Positions 40,443 to 49,451 are shown, counted from the first letter of the stretch. The stretch: DNA of 64,000 bases from Sporobacter sp963677825 (GCA_963677825.2 CAXXEF010000001.1:1798001-1862000), one strand, 5' to 3'. Made by a program: numbers and translations. Notes: generated by a model not told the origin, from the letters alone.

Positions 40443-42047
40443 TTAATATGCCGTGCCGTATTCGTCCGTCCATTGCTGGATTAAAATACGAGCTTGGCGT
40501 TTCTGGAAAGTGTCTTTATACGTCCACTGGGCGTCATTGGCGTATTGCTCCTGGCTGGCCAGATAATTAGCGATGTCGATACGTGGCGCGTCCTCACTGG
40601 CTGCTTCGTATACCCGGATCGCGCTGGCGACGCCTGCCGCACCAGCTTCGTAGAGGGGTGCGGTATCGTAGGTTTCGAGCGTACCGGCGAGGAAGCGGTC
40701 CGCGTTGTACCGCGCGACGATGCCGTCCGCATTTGAAAGGCACAGCGCCGTAAACAGCACCGCGCCGGTTATCAGCGCACCGCGAACGATTGAAAACTTC
40801 AGTTTCTGCAAAACAATTACCGCGATACAGATGACGGCGAGTAAAATCATGAATACGCACGGCAGAATACGCAGTATCGTCAGTCCGAACTGATCAATAT
40901 ACAGCGCCATTTTACTAAAAGCCGTCGCGATCAGCAGTAGCGTGATCAGCGCAAGCACGACGTTGAAGATCTTTAGAACAGGGCTGTTTTCACGCGGCTT
41001 TTTACCGAAGACATTGGCCGCGGCGAGAATGCCCAGATTCAGTGCCGATAGCCCGCACAGCTCAAAAAAGCCTTGACGCGCATACGCGGAATACGACAGC
41101 CAGCCTTCCGGGCGCACGCCGGAAAACGCGGAGAAGAAGTAGGGAACCTGAAAACCGATGAACAGCGTGTACAGCACACTGACCGTCGCTAAAACAATCA
41201 GCAGTGTCACCGGCGGCGAGACGCGCATAGACGAGACCGTCTCGCCGGCTTTGTCCGCAGTGAAGGTATCTGTCCCGCGGCGGACGGCCGCACCGGATAC
41301 GAGCCCGAACAGGTATGCCGCTGTCGGGATGGCGAGCAGGCAGTATAAGAGAAATTCACCAATCTGGGCCCAGTCGATTCTAAACCAGTCAAGGACGCGC
41401 CCGACAAACTGACTGAAGCCGCCGCCGTCGGCGCGCATCAGCGTCGGCAAAACGATCAGCAGCGCGACGATTGCGAGCATAATGCCGACAACGATGGAAA
41501 TTGCTTTACCGCGCTTCTCTTCGGCGCTCTTTAGGGTGCCGAGCGCACGGTACTGATTGGCGAAATTGCGAAAGGGGATTATGATCGTGGCGTTCAGCCC
41601 GTCAAGCAGCAGGAAGTTGCTCGATTTGCCGAGCAGCTGCAGCCCTGAGGCAGACAACACGGCGTAGACGGCGGCGCAGGCTAGGAACAGCGTCCGTACG
41701 CCGCTGAGCCCCGGCGCGTCCCAGATGGCAAAGCTCAGGCCGACGAGCGCTGTGATACCGAGCCAAAACCATGCTTCGCCGCGTGGTTTGACGCTTTTGA
41801 CATGAAAATACGTAAGAACGGCAGAGATAAAAGCGCCGGTAAATACGGTAATGCCCCAGCCGCTCAGCGATGTAAGCACCCATCGGCAGAAGAAGTAGCC
41901 GAGGACAAACGTGATCAGCGCAAAGGCGGCGTCTTTCTTGTCTGGTGTAAATGGCGCAACCTTTGGCGCGGTGTGCTCGGGCGACTGATAATACGGCGTC
42001 GGCTGCCCGTCGTCCGGATTAAGGACGTTTTCGTTATTCATACTCAT
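40443..42047 (-). CDS. Polytopic membrane protein, DUF4173/DUF4153-like
   Basis: 534 residues. Polar N-terminus (about 1-35), then about a dozen membrane segments, and a soluble C-terminal tail (after about residue 450) with an AAGVASAIRVYEA helix. The ATIIIPFRNFANQYRAL loop is characteristic of the DUF4153/DUF4173 group. Function unknown. The start overlaps the HTH gene by 4 nt, so the small regulator and this protein are coupled. Confidence 0.75.
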   Translation of the reverse strand: MSMNNENVLNPDDGQPTPYYQSPEHTAPKVAPFTPDKKDAAFALITFVLGYFFCRWVLTSLSGWGITVFTGAFISAVLTYFHVKSVKPRGEAWFWLGITALVGLSFAIWDAPGLSGVRTLFLACAAVYAVLSASGLQLLGKSSNFLLLDGLNATIIIPFRNFANQYRALGTLKSAEEKRGKAISIVVGIMLAIVALLIVLPTLMRADGGGFSQFVGRVLDWFRIDWAQIGEFLLYCLLAIPTAAYLFGLVSGAAVRRGTDTFTADKAGETVSSMRVSPPVTLLIVLATVSVLYTLFIGFQVPYFFSAFSGVRPEGWLSYSAYARQGFFELCGLSALNLGILAAANVFGKKPRENSPVLKIFNVVLALITLLLIATAFSKMALYIDQFGLTILRILPCVFMILLAVICIAVIVLQKLKFSIVRGALITGAVLFTALCLSNADGIVARYNADRFLAGTLETYDTAPLYEAGAAGVASAIRVYEAASEDAPRIDIANYLASQEQYANDAQWTYKDTFQKRQARILIQQWTDEYGTAY

Positions 42048-42265
42048 ATAGAATCCTCCTGGTCGTCTTTAAACGCTAAAATATCGCCAGGCTGACAGTC
42101 GAGCGCGCGGCAGATGGTTTCCAGTGTCGAAAACCGGATGGCGCGCGCCTTGCCGGTTTTTAGAATCGACAGGTTGGCCTGCGTCAGCCCGATTTTCTCC
42201 GCCAGCTCGCCTGACGAGATTTTTCGCTTGGCCATCATGACATCCAAATTGACAATAATCGGCAT
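42044..42265 (-). CDS. Small XRE-type HTH regulator (YozG-like)
   Basis: 73 residues, a single Cro/C1-type helix-turn-helix: SSGELAEKIGLTQANLSILKTGKARAIRFSTLETICRALDCQPGDIL. This stand-alone form is commonly paired with a DUF2975 membrane protein, as here; it probably autoregulates the unit. It starts 10 nt after the DUF2975 gene. Confidence 0.9.
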   Translation of the reverse strand: MPIIVNLDVMMAKRKISSGELAEKIGLTQANLSILKTGKARAIRFSTLETICRALDCQPGDILAFKDDQEDSI

Positions 42266-42274
42266 GTCGGCCTC

Positions 42275-42718
42275 CTATATCGTGTGGTCGGCATCGTCCT
42301 GCAGGGCGACGGCGCGGGAGAATACGTTCTTGACGACGCGAACGACCAGACCCATAAACGCCGCCGCGACGGCGACCGTTGCCCACGGGACGTAATACGC
42401 CATCGACGTGGCGCTGATTGCAGCGCCGGCAAAGCAGCACCAGGAAATGTACCGCAGGCTGTTGACGTTCTTGTGCACAAATACAGCACCGCGGTCGATG
42501 CGCCGCAAAAGGCTGAACAGGTTTATAAGCAGCAGCAGCGCCGGAACGCAGCCGGCGTAGATCGTCAGCAGGAAATACGTGTTGGTGTTCGTCGTGTTGG
42601 GAAAATTCATGTAAGTGTTCACAAGCCACGGCGCCGCTACGGCGACCGCGACGAGAACAGCTAAAAAGACGAGCACACAAATTCGGCTGAGTAAAATTGA
42701 TTTACCATCGTTCCACAT
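42275..42718 (-). CDS. DUF2975 membrane protein
   Basis: 147 residues, four membrane segments, with the DUF2975 pattern LLRRIDRGAVFVHKNVNSLRYISWCCF. GGGAGG is 8 nt from the ATG at 42718. The open frame extends upstream to 42862, but only as non-coding leader. It forms a unit with the HTH gene, probably a membrane sensor/regulator pair (inference). Confidence 0.85.
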   Translation of the reverse strand: MWNDGKSILLSRICVLVFLAVLVAVAVAAPWLVNTYMNFPNTTNTNTYFLLTIYAGCVPALLLLINLFSLLRRIDRGAVFVHKNVNSLRYISWCCFAGAAISATSMAYYVPWATVAVAAAFMGLVVRVVKNVFSRAVALQDDADHTI

Positions 42719-42822
42719 AAAGGATGCCTCCCATTCTTTTATCGGCGTCATTATACCAGAGGGGTTATTGAAATGCAATAGAAATTTATCGAATATCAAT
42801 AAATTATTATTAGTGTGCAATA

Positions 42823-42858
42823 AAACCCCGGGCGGTGACGAGACCATCCGGGGTTTAT
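42823..42858 (-). terminator. Terminator of the spoIIA operon
   Basis: AACCCCGG and CCCGGGGTT form the stem on the minus strand, then TTTATT. It lies about 65 nt after the sigF stop. The rest of 42719-42921 is AT-rich with no gene. Confidence 0.85.
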
Positions 42859-42921
42859 ACAAAATAGTTGTATGACAAAGCGTACGTGCCGTTGACCACC
42901 GCGCCGGTCGAAGAAGGCAAG

Positions 42922-43629
42922 CTATTTCAGCTGGACGCGTAAATGCTCGACGGCGCGGCGTTCCAGCCGCGACACCTGCACCTGCGAGACTTTCAAAATA
43001 CGCGCGGCCTGATCCTGTGTCATGCCGCGGTAAAAGCGCAGGCGAATGACCATCTGCTCGCGCTCCGGCAGCGTCGACACCGCCTCGCGCAGCGCGACCT
43101 GCTCGATGAGCGTTTCCTCCTGGCTCCAGTCGCCGAGCATGTTTTCGAGCGTAAAACCGTCCTCGCCCGTCTCGCGCTGCAGCGACTCCGGCGTGCCCGT
43201 CGCCGTTTCGGCTACGGCGATGTCCTCGATCGACACGCCCGTCTCGCCCGACAGCTCCGATAGCGTCGGCTCACGGCCGAGCCGCTGCTCGAGCGTGCTG
43301 CGCGCCATCCGGACCGCGTGCGCGCGCTCTTTAATGCTCCGGCTGACCTTGATGCTGCCGTCGTCACGCAAAAAGCGCCGGATCTCGCCGGCGATTTTTG
43401 GTACGGCATACGTGGAAAACTGCGTGCCGAAAGCGGGGTCATACCCCGTCACGGCCTTCAGAAAGCCGACGCAGCCGAGCTGATACAGGTCGTCTGGGTC
43501 GACGCCGCGCCCGAAATAGCGCCGCGCAATGCTCCAGATGAGGCCGGAGTTGAGCTGCACCATTTCCTCGGCGGCGTCCCGGTCGCCATTTTTTGCGGCC
43601 AGCAGACGGTCGAGTGCCTGTTCGTCCAT
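42922..43629 (-). CDS. sigF: Forespore-specific sigma factor F
   Basis: 235 residues. Region 2: GLIWSIARRYFGRGVDPDDLYQLGCVGFLKAVTGYDPAFGTQFSTYAVPKIAGEI, and region 4: LPEREQMVIRLRFYRGMTQDQAARILKVSQVQVSRLERR. Directs early forespore transcription after septation. It overlaps spoIIAB by 1 nt. Third gene of the operon. Confidence 0.95.
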   Translation of the reverse strand: MDEQALDRLLAAKNGDRDAAEEMVQLNSGLIWSIARRYFGRGVDPDDLYQLGCVGFLKAVTGYDPAFGTQFSTYAVPKIAGEIRRFLRDDGSIKVSRSIKERAHAVRMARSTLEQRLGREPTLSELSGETGVSIEDIAVAETATGTPESLQRETGEDGFTLENMLGDWSQEETLIEQVALREAVSTLPEREQMVIRLRFYRGMTQDQAARILKVSQVQVSRLERRAVEHLRVQLK

Positions 43630-44069
43630 TATTTCTGGCTCATCCGTATCGAAATGCGACGGCGCAGGACGACCGTCGTACCGCGCCCGGGTACCGAGCG
43701 CACGCGCAGCTTGTCCATGAAGCTTTCCATAATCGTAAAGCCCATGCCGCTGCGTTCGTCGCCGCCGGTTGTAAACATCGGCGCGCGGGCGCGGTCAATG
43801 TCGTCAATGCCGCGCCCCCAGTCCCGCACGGTAATCTCGATGGTATTGTCGTCAAAGATACGCGCGCGCAGGGTAATACGCCCGAGCGTGTCGGGGTAGG
43901 CGTGTACGATGGCGTTGGTGACCGCCTCACTGACGGCTGTTTTAATGTCGCCGAGCTCCTCCAGCGTCGGGTCGAGCTGGGCGGCAAAACACGCGATGGC
44001 GGTCCGCGCGAAATTTTCGTTGGCCGATCGGCTCAAAAACTCCAGTTTGACGGCGTTGACTTCGGTCAT
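43629..44069 (-). CDS. spoIIAB: Anti-sigma F factor and SpoIIAA kinase
   Basis: 146 residues, GHKL ATPase fold: N-box SEAVTNAIVHAYPD, G1 DWGRGIDDI and the G2 GMGFTIMESFMD. Binds sigma F or phosphorylates SpoIIAA. The start follows 6 nt after spoIIAA. Confidence 0.95.
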   Translation of the reverse strand: MTEVNAVKLEFLSRSANENFARTAIACFAAQLDPTLEELGDIKTAVSEAVTNAIVHAYPDTLGRITLRARIFDDNTIEITVRDWGRGIDDIDRARAPMFTTGGDERSGMGFTIMESFMDKLRVRSVPGRGTTVVLRRRISIRMSQK

Positions 44070-44075
44070 ATGTAT

Positions 44076-44399
44076 CTAGGCCTCCTTTGCCGGTGTGTTG
44101 ATTTTAACGATCCGCTCGACGCCAGCCGCGTCGAGCACCCGCCGCGGCTGCTTTCCGACGTTGATAACACGCATGTTGCCGTCCGTCTGTTTCATGCGTC
44201 GGTATGTTTTTAAAACAACGGCAATGCCGCTTGAGTCCATGAACGTCAGGCGTTTCATGTCGAGCACTGTCTGGCGCGGCAGGTGCGCGTCGATTTTCTC
44301 CTCAATAAACGAAACGGTCTTTTTCGCCACGTGATGATCAAGTTCGCCGTCGAACAGCACATGCAAAACGCCGTCTTCAAAATGTGATCCAAGCCGCAT
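44076..44399 (-). CDS. spoIIAA: Anti-anti-sigma factor
   Basis: 107 residues, STAS domain. Phosphorylation-site block LTFMDSSGIAVVL with Ser56/Ser57 matching the B. subtilis Ser58 region. GGGAGG is 7 nt from ATG 44399. The frame is open to 44471 but only as leader. Releases sigma F from SpoIIAB when dephosphorylated. Confidence 0.95.
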   Translation of the reverse strand: MRLGSHFEDGVLHVLFDGELDHHVAKKTVSFIEEKIDAHLPRQTVLDMKRLTFMDSSGIAVVLKTYRRMKQTDGNMRVINVGKQPRRVLDAAGVERIVKINTPAKEA

Positions 44400-44442
44400 A
44401 GATTGGCCTCCCTTGAAAACTGCCGCGCTACAAAGCGCAAAC

Positions 44443-44480
44443 AGAAAAATACCCGTGTACAAGCTGTACACGGGTATTTT
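44443..44480. terminator. Terminator between valS and spoIIAA
   Basis: AAATACCCGTGTACA pairs with TGTACACGGGTATTT around a 2-4 nt loop, T-rich on both ends. It leaves only about 40 nt for a spoIIA promoter; I see no clear sigma-H promoter there. Confidence 0.9.
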
Positions 44481-44531
44481 ATCGGATGTGCTATGCGGTT
44501 TTTGTCGTTATGCGGTACGTGTGGATACGGA

Positions 44532-47147
44532 TTAAAGACTTTTCAAACTCTCCGTCAGATTCTCGATGAGCGAGCGTAGCTTATCGGCGCGCTCCCGCTC
44601 GACATTGACGACGCTCTCGGGTGCTTTCGACACGAATTTCTCGTTGGCGAGCTTGGCGAGCGTCTTTTCGAGGTCGCCTTCGGACTTTTTAAGCTCTCTT
44701 TCAATCCGTTCGCGCTCTTTGGCGACGTCAACGAGCTCGCTGAGCGGCATATACAGCTTCGCATCGTTTGTAACGACGGTGACGAGACCCTCGGTGCTGG
44801 CCGGCGGATTCGTGTCGATCGTCAATGTGCCGGCGTAGGCGAGCTTTGACAGATACACGCGCCCGGCCTCAAACACGTCCGGATTGTCGGTGGCGATGCT
44901 CAGGTGCGGCTTCTTAGACGGCGGGACGTTCATCTCGGCGCGGCGCGCGCGTACAGCGCGTACGGCGTCCATAATCATCTCGAAATTCTGCTCGTCGTCA
45001 GGGAAGTTTAACGCGTCGGTATAGTCGGGGAAGTTGGCAATCATCAGCGCCTCGCCCTCGTGCGGCAGCGCCTGCCAGATCTCCTCCGTGATAAACGGCA
45101 TGAACGGGTGCAGCAGCTTCAGCGTTTCAGTCAAGACAAAGAGGAGCACCTGCTGCGCGCCGGTCTTGGCGTCGTCGTCCTCGCCGTTAAGCCGCGGCTT
45201 CGTCAGCTCAATGTACCAGTCGCAGTAGCTGTCCCAGATGAAGTCGTAGATTTTACCGGCGGCGATGCCGAGCTCGTATTTATCGAGGTTTTCCGTCACC
45301 TCGCGGACAAGTGTGTTGAGCTTGCTGATGATCCACTTGTCCTCCAGCTCGAGTGTCTGCGGTAATTCATTTTTCTCGATCGTCAGGTTCATCATGACGA
45401 ACCGGCTGGCGTTCCAGATTTTATTGGCGAAGTTGCGCATGGCCTCGCAGCGCTCGGGGTAGTAGCGCATGTCGTTACCGGGCGAGTTGCCGGTGATGAT
45501 GTTGAAGCGCAGCGCGTCGGCGCCGTACGTCTCAATGACCTCGATCGGGTCAACGCCGTTGCCGAGCGACTTGGACATTTTGCGCCCGTCGGACGCGCGG
45601 ATGAGGCCGTGGATCAGTACCGTGTGGAACGGCTCCTGATTCATATGCTCCATACCGGAGAAGATCATGCGTGCAACCCAGAAGAAGATGATATCGTAGC
45701 CCGTGACGAGCACGCTCGTGGGGTAAAAGTAGTCGAGATCGGGCGTTTTATCCGGCCAGCCGAACACGGAGAACGGCCAGAGGGCACTGGAGAACCAGGT
45801 GTCGAGCACGTCCTCGTCGCGCCGGATGTTTTTGCTGTGGCAGTGTTCGCACTCTGTCGGGTCGGCGCGGCTGACGGTGAAGTGGCCGCAGTCGTCGCAG
45901 TACCAGGCCGGAATCTGATGACCCCACCAAAGCTGACGCGAAATGCACCAGTCGTGCGCGTTGGTCATCCAGTTGTTGTAGATTTTAGAGAAGCGGTCGG
46001 GCACGAAGTTAATGCGACCGTCCTCGACGACATCGAGTGCTTCTTTGGCGAGCGGCTCCATTTTGACGAACCACTGCGGCGACGTGATCGGCTCGACCGT
46101 CGTATGGCAGCGATAGCAGGTACCGACGTTATGCGCATGGTCTTCGACCTTGACTAAGAGCCCCAGCGCGTCCAGATCGGCGACGACTTGTTTACGTGCG
46201 TCGTATCGATCCAACCCGTCATATTTTCCGCTGTTGATGACCTTGGCGTTCTCGTCCAGCACGAGGATCTGCTCAAGATCGTGCCGCTGGCCGACCTCAA
46301 AGTCGTTCGGGTCATGGCAGGGCGTCATTTTAACGACGCCGGTGCCAAATTCGCGGTCGACGTACTCGTCGGCAACGACGGGGATCTCGCGATCCATCAG
46401 CGGCAGGATGACCGATTTACCGACAAGGTGCGCGTAGCGCTCGTCGTCAGGGTGGACGGCGACGCCCGTGTCGCCGAGCATCGTCTCCGGCCGTGTCGTG
46501 GCGATTACAACGTATTCGTCGGAATCCTTGACGGGGTATTTAATGTGCCAGAAGTGGCCGGGCTGCTCCTCGTGTTCGACCTCGGCGTCACTGAGCGCCG
46601 TCGTGCAGCGCGGGCACCAGTTGATGATGCGGTTACCTTTATATATAAGGCCCTTTTCGTATAGGGACACAAACACCTCGCGCACAGCGCGCGAGCAGCC
46701 TTCGTCCATCGTAAAGCGCTCGCGATCCCAGTCGCACGAGCTGCCGAGCGTTTTCAGCTGCTCGACGATGCGGCTGCCGTATTCGTTTTTCCATTCCCAA
46801 ACGCGCTCGACGAACTTTTCGCGCCCGAGATCGTAACGCGTCAGCCCCTCTTTACGCAGTTGCTCCTCGACCTTGATCTGCGTCGCGATGCCGGCGTGAT
46901 CTGTCCCCGGTACCCAGAGCGCCGCGTAGCCTTGCATTCGCTTATAGCGGATCAAAACGTCCTGCATAGTGTTGTCAAAGGCATGCCCGAGATGCAGCTG
47001 GCTGGTAACGTTCGGCGGCGGAATGACGATGGTAAACGGCGTTTTATCCGGGTCGATGACGCCGCGGAACCAGCCGCCGTCCGTCCATAGCTTATAGACC
47101 TTTTTTTCCACCGCGCCGGGCTCATACGTTTTCGGCAGTTGTGTCAT
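44532..47147 (-). CDS. valS: Valyl-tRNA synthetase
   Basis: Charges tRNA-Val. 871 residues. Class I motifs HLGHAFDNTMQD (HIGH) and RKMSKSLGNG (KMSKS), an editing domain in between (with the TRPETMLGDTGVAVHP block), and a C-terminal coiled-coil arm (ERIERELKKSEGDLEKTLAKL). AGGAG is about 11 nt upstream. Confidence 0.97.
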   Translation of the reverse strand: MTQLPKTYEPGAVEKKVYKLWTDGGWFRGVIDPDKTPFTIVIPPPNVTSQLHLGHAFDNTMQDVLIRYKRMQGYAALWVPGTDHAGIATQIKVEEQLRKEGLTRYDLGREKFVERVWEWKNEYGSRIVEQLKTLGSSCDWDRERFTMDEGCSRAVREVFVSLYEKGLIYKGNRIINWCPRCTTALSDAEVEHEEQPGHFWHIKYPVKDSDEYVVIATTRPETMLGDTGVAVHPDDERYAHLVGKSVILPLMDREIPVVADEYVDREFGTGVVKMTPCHDPNDFEVGQRHDLEQILVLDENAKVINSGKYDGLDRYDARKQVVADLDALGLLVKVEDHAHNVGTCYRCHTTVEPITSPQWFVKMEPLAKEALDVVEDGRINFVPDRFSKIYNNWMTNAHDWCISRQLWWGHQIPAWYCDDCGHFTVSRADPTECEHCHSKNIRRDEDVLDTWFSSALWPFSVFGWPDKTPDLDYFYPTSVLVTGYDIIFFWVARMIFSGMEHMNQEPFHTVLIHGLIRASDGRKMSKSLGNGVDPIEVIETYGADALRFNIITGNSPGNDMRYYPERCEAMRNFANKIWNASRFVMMNLTIEKNELPQTLELEDKWIISKLNTLVREVTENLDKYELGIAAGKIYDFIWDSYCDWYIELTKPRLNGEDDDAKTGAQQVLLFVLTETLKLLHPFMPFITEEIWQALPHEGEALMIANFPDYTDALNFPDDEQNFEMIMDAVRAVRARRAEMNVPPSKKPHLSIATDNPDVFEAGRVYLSKLAYAGTLTIDTNPPASTEGLVTVVTNDAKLYMPLSELVDVAKERERIERELKKSEGDLEKTLAKLANEKFVSKAPESVVNVERERADKLRSLIENLTESLKSL

Positions 47148-47184
47148 AATGCTCGCGTCTCCTAGTGTGATATGAGTATGAGTT

Positions 47185-47214
47185 AAAAAACGCCGCGGGA
47201 TGTCCCGGGGCGTT
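47185..47214 (-). terminator. Leader terminator upstream of valS
   Basis: AACGCC...GGCGTT stem with a CCGGGACATCCCG centre (47189-47214) followed by UUUUUU. It lies within the first 50 nt of the valS transcript, so it acts as an attenuator. No T-box conserved blocks and no leader peptide are visible. Confidence 0.75.
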
Positions 47215-47239
47215 GGATGGCCTGCTCTACAGGAAATAA

Positions 47240-47268
47240 AGTATAGAGGAAGCGCCGGAAATTGTCAA
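47240..47268 (-). promoter_or_regulatory. Promoter of valS
   Basis: Minus strand TTGACA (47263-47268), 17 nt, TATACT (47240-47245). Start near 47233. Confidence 0.85.
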
Positions 47269-47418
47269 GACCGCGCAGCGCAGCGCGGCCCGTTTGTCGG
47301 CATAATATGACAGAAAAATATATTTATTTACAAATTCGACATTACATCAATGAAAAACAACGATATACTATATAGAGAAAATTTGTGCAAGCGAAGCATG
47401 CAGGGGGGGTGACGGCGT

Positions 47419-48174
47419 TTGGCAGTTCGGCTTACAGCAAAAGAAAGACAGCGTCTGCAAAAGAGACGCCGTCAAGCCCGCGTTTTATTTATCGGCGCGC
47501 TCGTGATAGCGATGGCAATTGCGGCCGCATCAATACTCGCGCGCGACGGCGGTTCGTTTTGGCCCGGCGCGGGTGACACACGCGATAAAGTGCAGATGGC
47601 CGACGTGCAGGAGCAGGTCGCCGCGCTCGCGTGGGTCGATGTTGACCTGCTGCAGGTCAATGACTACTCCAGACCCGGCACGTCGCTGCGTAAGGTCAAT
47701 GCGATCGTTGTGCATTACGTCGGCAACCCGGGCACGACGGCGGCGCAAAACCGCAGCTTCTACTCGAATCTGGCGACGACGCACGAAACGTCGGCCAGCA
47801 GTAATTTTCTGATTGGCCTCGACGGCGAGATTCTGGAATGCGTACCGGTCAATGAGGTCGCCTACTGCTCCAATTCGCGTAATAACGATACGATCTCCAT
47901 CGAGTGCTGCCACCCTGATGAAACGGGGCAGTTTAACGATGAGACTTATGCCGCGCTTGTGCGTTTGACGGCGTGGCTGTGTCAGGCGCTCGAGCTGGAT
48001 CCGGCAGACGATATCATCCGCCATTACGATATTACGGGTAAAATCTGCCCCAAATACTACGTCGAGCACGATGACGCATGGATCGCCTATAAAGACGATG
48101 TGCGTGTCGCGCTCGACGCGTTAGAATTACAACAAGAAGAAGCGGACGGGCTTACTCCGCCTCTGCGCGGTTGA
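47419..48174 (+). CDS. N-acetylmuramoyl-L-alanine amidase (Amidase_2), membrane-anchored
   Basis: 251 residues. Basic N-terminus and one membrane segment (about 21-41). Amidase_2 zinc ligands in VVHYVGNPGTT and RHYDITGKICPKYY, with the YSNLATTHETSASSNFLIGLDGE block. Cleaves peptidoglycan stem peptides outside the membrane. Start is TTG at 47419, supported by GGGGGGGTGA 7 nt upstream. Its 3' end overlaps the convergent trx gene by 23 nt. Confidence 0.92.
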   Translation: MAVRLTAKERQRLQKRRRQARVLFIGALVIAMAIAAASILARDGGSFWPGAGDTRDKVQMADVQEQVAALAWVDVDLLQVNDYSRPGTSLRKVNAIVVHYVGNPGTTAAQNRSFYSNLATTHETSASSNFLIGLDGEILECVPVNEVAYCSNSRNNDTISIECCHPDETGQFNDETYAALVRLTAWLCQALELDPADDIIRHYDITGKICPKYYVEHDDAWIAYKDDVRVALDALELQQEEADGLTPPLRG

Positions 48175-48511
48175 CCGTCTCGGGATCGGGGCCGGCATCA
48201 GCCTGCGCCGGTGCGATCGCGTCGGCATAGACGTTTTTCGGCTGGACGCCGACGAAGCGGCGTACTTCCTTGCCGTCTTGGAACAAAACGACGGTCGGGA
48301 TGCTCATGACCCCGAACTGCATCGCCAGCTCACCCTCGGCGTCCACGTCGACTTTGCCGACGGTGATGTCCGCGTGCTCACCGGCAAGCTCCTCGATAAC
48401 GGGCGCGAGCATTTTGCACGGCATGCACCAACCGGCCCAAAAGTCGACAAGCGACGTACCGGAGGCGATTGCGTCATTGAAATCTGCTTTTGTCAGATGC
48501 TTGATATCCAT
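48152..48511 (-). CDS. trxA: Thioredoxin
   Basis: 119 residues. Active site WCMPCK (C29, C32), with Met in place of the usual Gly of WCGPC. The cis-Pro loop is MSIPTVVLFQDG. A 10-15 residue acidic tail (ending VNRAEAE) extends past the usual end. ATG 48511 has AAAGGTG 6 nt upstream. Adjacent to a thioredoxin-reductase-like gene, which is its probable partner. Confidence 0.95.
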   Translation of the reverse strand: MDIKHLTKADFNDAIASGTSLVDFWAGWCMPCKMLAPVIEELAGEHADITVGKVDVDAEGELAMQFGVMSIPTVVLFQDGKEVRRFVGVQPKNVYADAIAPAQADAGPDPETVNRAEAE

Positions 48512-48565
48512 AGTAAACACCTTTCCTTATTTAGAAGTAATTTCACGCGAGTCGTGCCCGCTGTA

Positions 48566-49366
48566 CTATAAATGAGCTAAATAATCGACAGCCGACAAGG
48601 CGGCGATCAGCCCCTCGCCGACGGCTTTGGCAACCTGATATGGCTGGCCGATGCAGTCGCCTGCGGCAAAAACGCCGGGAATATTTGTTTTCATCGACCG
48701 ATCGGTTTTGATGTGGTTCTTGTCCATCTCAAGACCGGGAAGCAGCGAGCCCGGCGCGATTGTCTGCCGGAGAATGAACACGCCCTCGCAGGGGATTACT
48801 TCACCGTCTGCCGTGATGGACTCAACGGTCTTGCTGCCGTTGACGGTGATGTTGCGCGTTTTGACGCGTGTCACGTCGCAGCCGATGGACTCTAAGAAGT
48901 CGGCCTCCTCGTCGGCGTCCGGTGAGAGGGTGACGACCACGACCTTTTTACCGCGATAGAGCATCCCGTCGCACGTGGCGCAGTAGGATACGCCGCTGCC
49001 CAGCAGATCGGCTTCACCCGGGAAAACAGATGCCTGCGCGACGCCGGTGGTCAGAATCAGGCTCTTAGCGGCAGCAATCTCCTGACCGTAGCTGACGTTA
49101 ATATCGGTGCCCATCTGCAAAATCGTCGTGACACGGCCGGTGACGTGCTCGGCGCCCATACCGGTCGCGTGGGTGGCAAACTTCGCCGAAAGCTCCGCAC
49201 CGGATATGCCGGGGAGCCCCGGATAGTTGCCGACTTCGGTGGCCTTGTACAGCCCGCTTTCTGTGCGGCTGTTGGAGATGACGAGCACCTCTTTGCCGCG
49301 CATTCTGGCGGTAATGGCCGCCGAAAGGCCGGCCGGTCCACCCCCGACGATGATCATATCAAACAT
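48566..49366 (-). CDS. Thioredoxin-reductase-like flavoprotein lacking an NADPH motif
   Basis: 266 residues, shorter than the usual 310-320. FAD motif VGGGPAGLSAAI (about residues 7-18), redox-active CATCDG with C129 and C132, and a final FAAGDCIGQPYQVAKAVGEG. After the CATC motif, where NADPH-dependent reductases have a GGGDSA-type motif, this protein reads KKVVVVTLSPDADEEADFLESIG, so NADPH binding is doubtful. Clostridial flavin thioredoxin reductases of the ferredoxin-dependent or deeply rooted type also lack it. Encoded just upstream of trxA. AGGAGG precedes the ATG. Confidence 0.88.
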   Translation of the reverse strand: MFDMIIVGGGPAGLSAAITARMRGKEVLVISNSRTESGLYKATEVGNYPGLPGISGAELSAKFATHATGMGAEHVTGRVTTILQMGTDINVSYGQEIAAAKSLILTTGVAQASVFPGEADLLGSGVSYCATCDGMLYRGKKVVVVTLSPDADEEADFLESIGCDVTRVKTRNITVNGSKTVESITADGEVIPCEGVFILRQTIAPGSLLPGLEMDKNHIKTDRSMKTNIPGVFAAGDCIGQPYQVAKAVGEGLIAALSAVDYLAHL

Positions 49367-49422
49367 GGCTATCCTCCTGAAACTGCGTTAACGTATCTTT
49401 GCCTTATTTTATCACACTGTCG

Positions 49423-49451
49423 TTGTAAATACTACATAAATCGTGTATAAT
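49423..49451 (+). promoter_or_regulatory. Promoter of glnS
   Basis: TTGTAA (49423-49428), 17 nt, TATAAT (49446-49451). Confidence 0.75.

Noticed and set aside
47148..47240. T-box leader for valS
   Set aside because: The predicted leader is under 90 nt and lacks the conserved T-box sequence; only the terminator is present.
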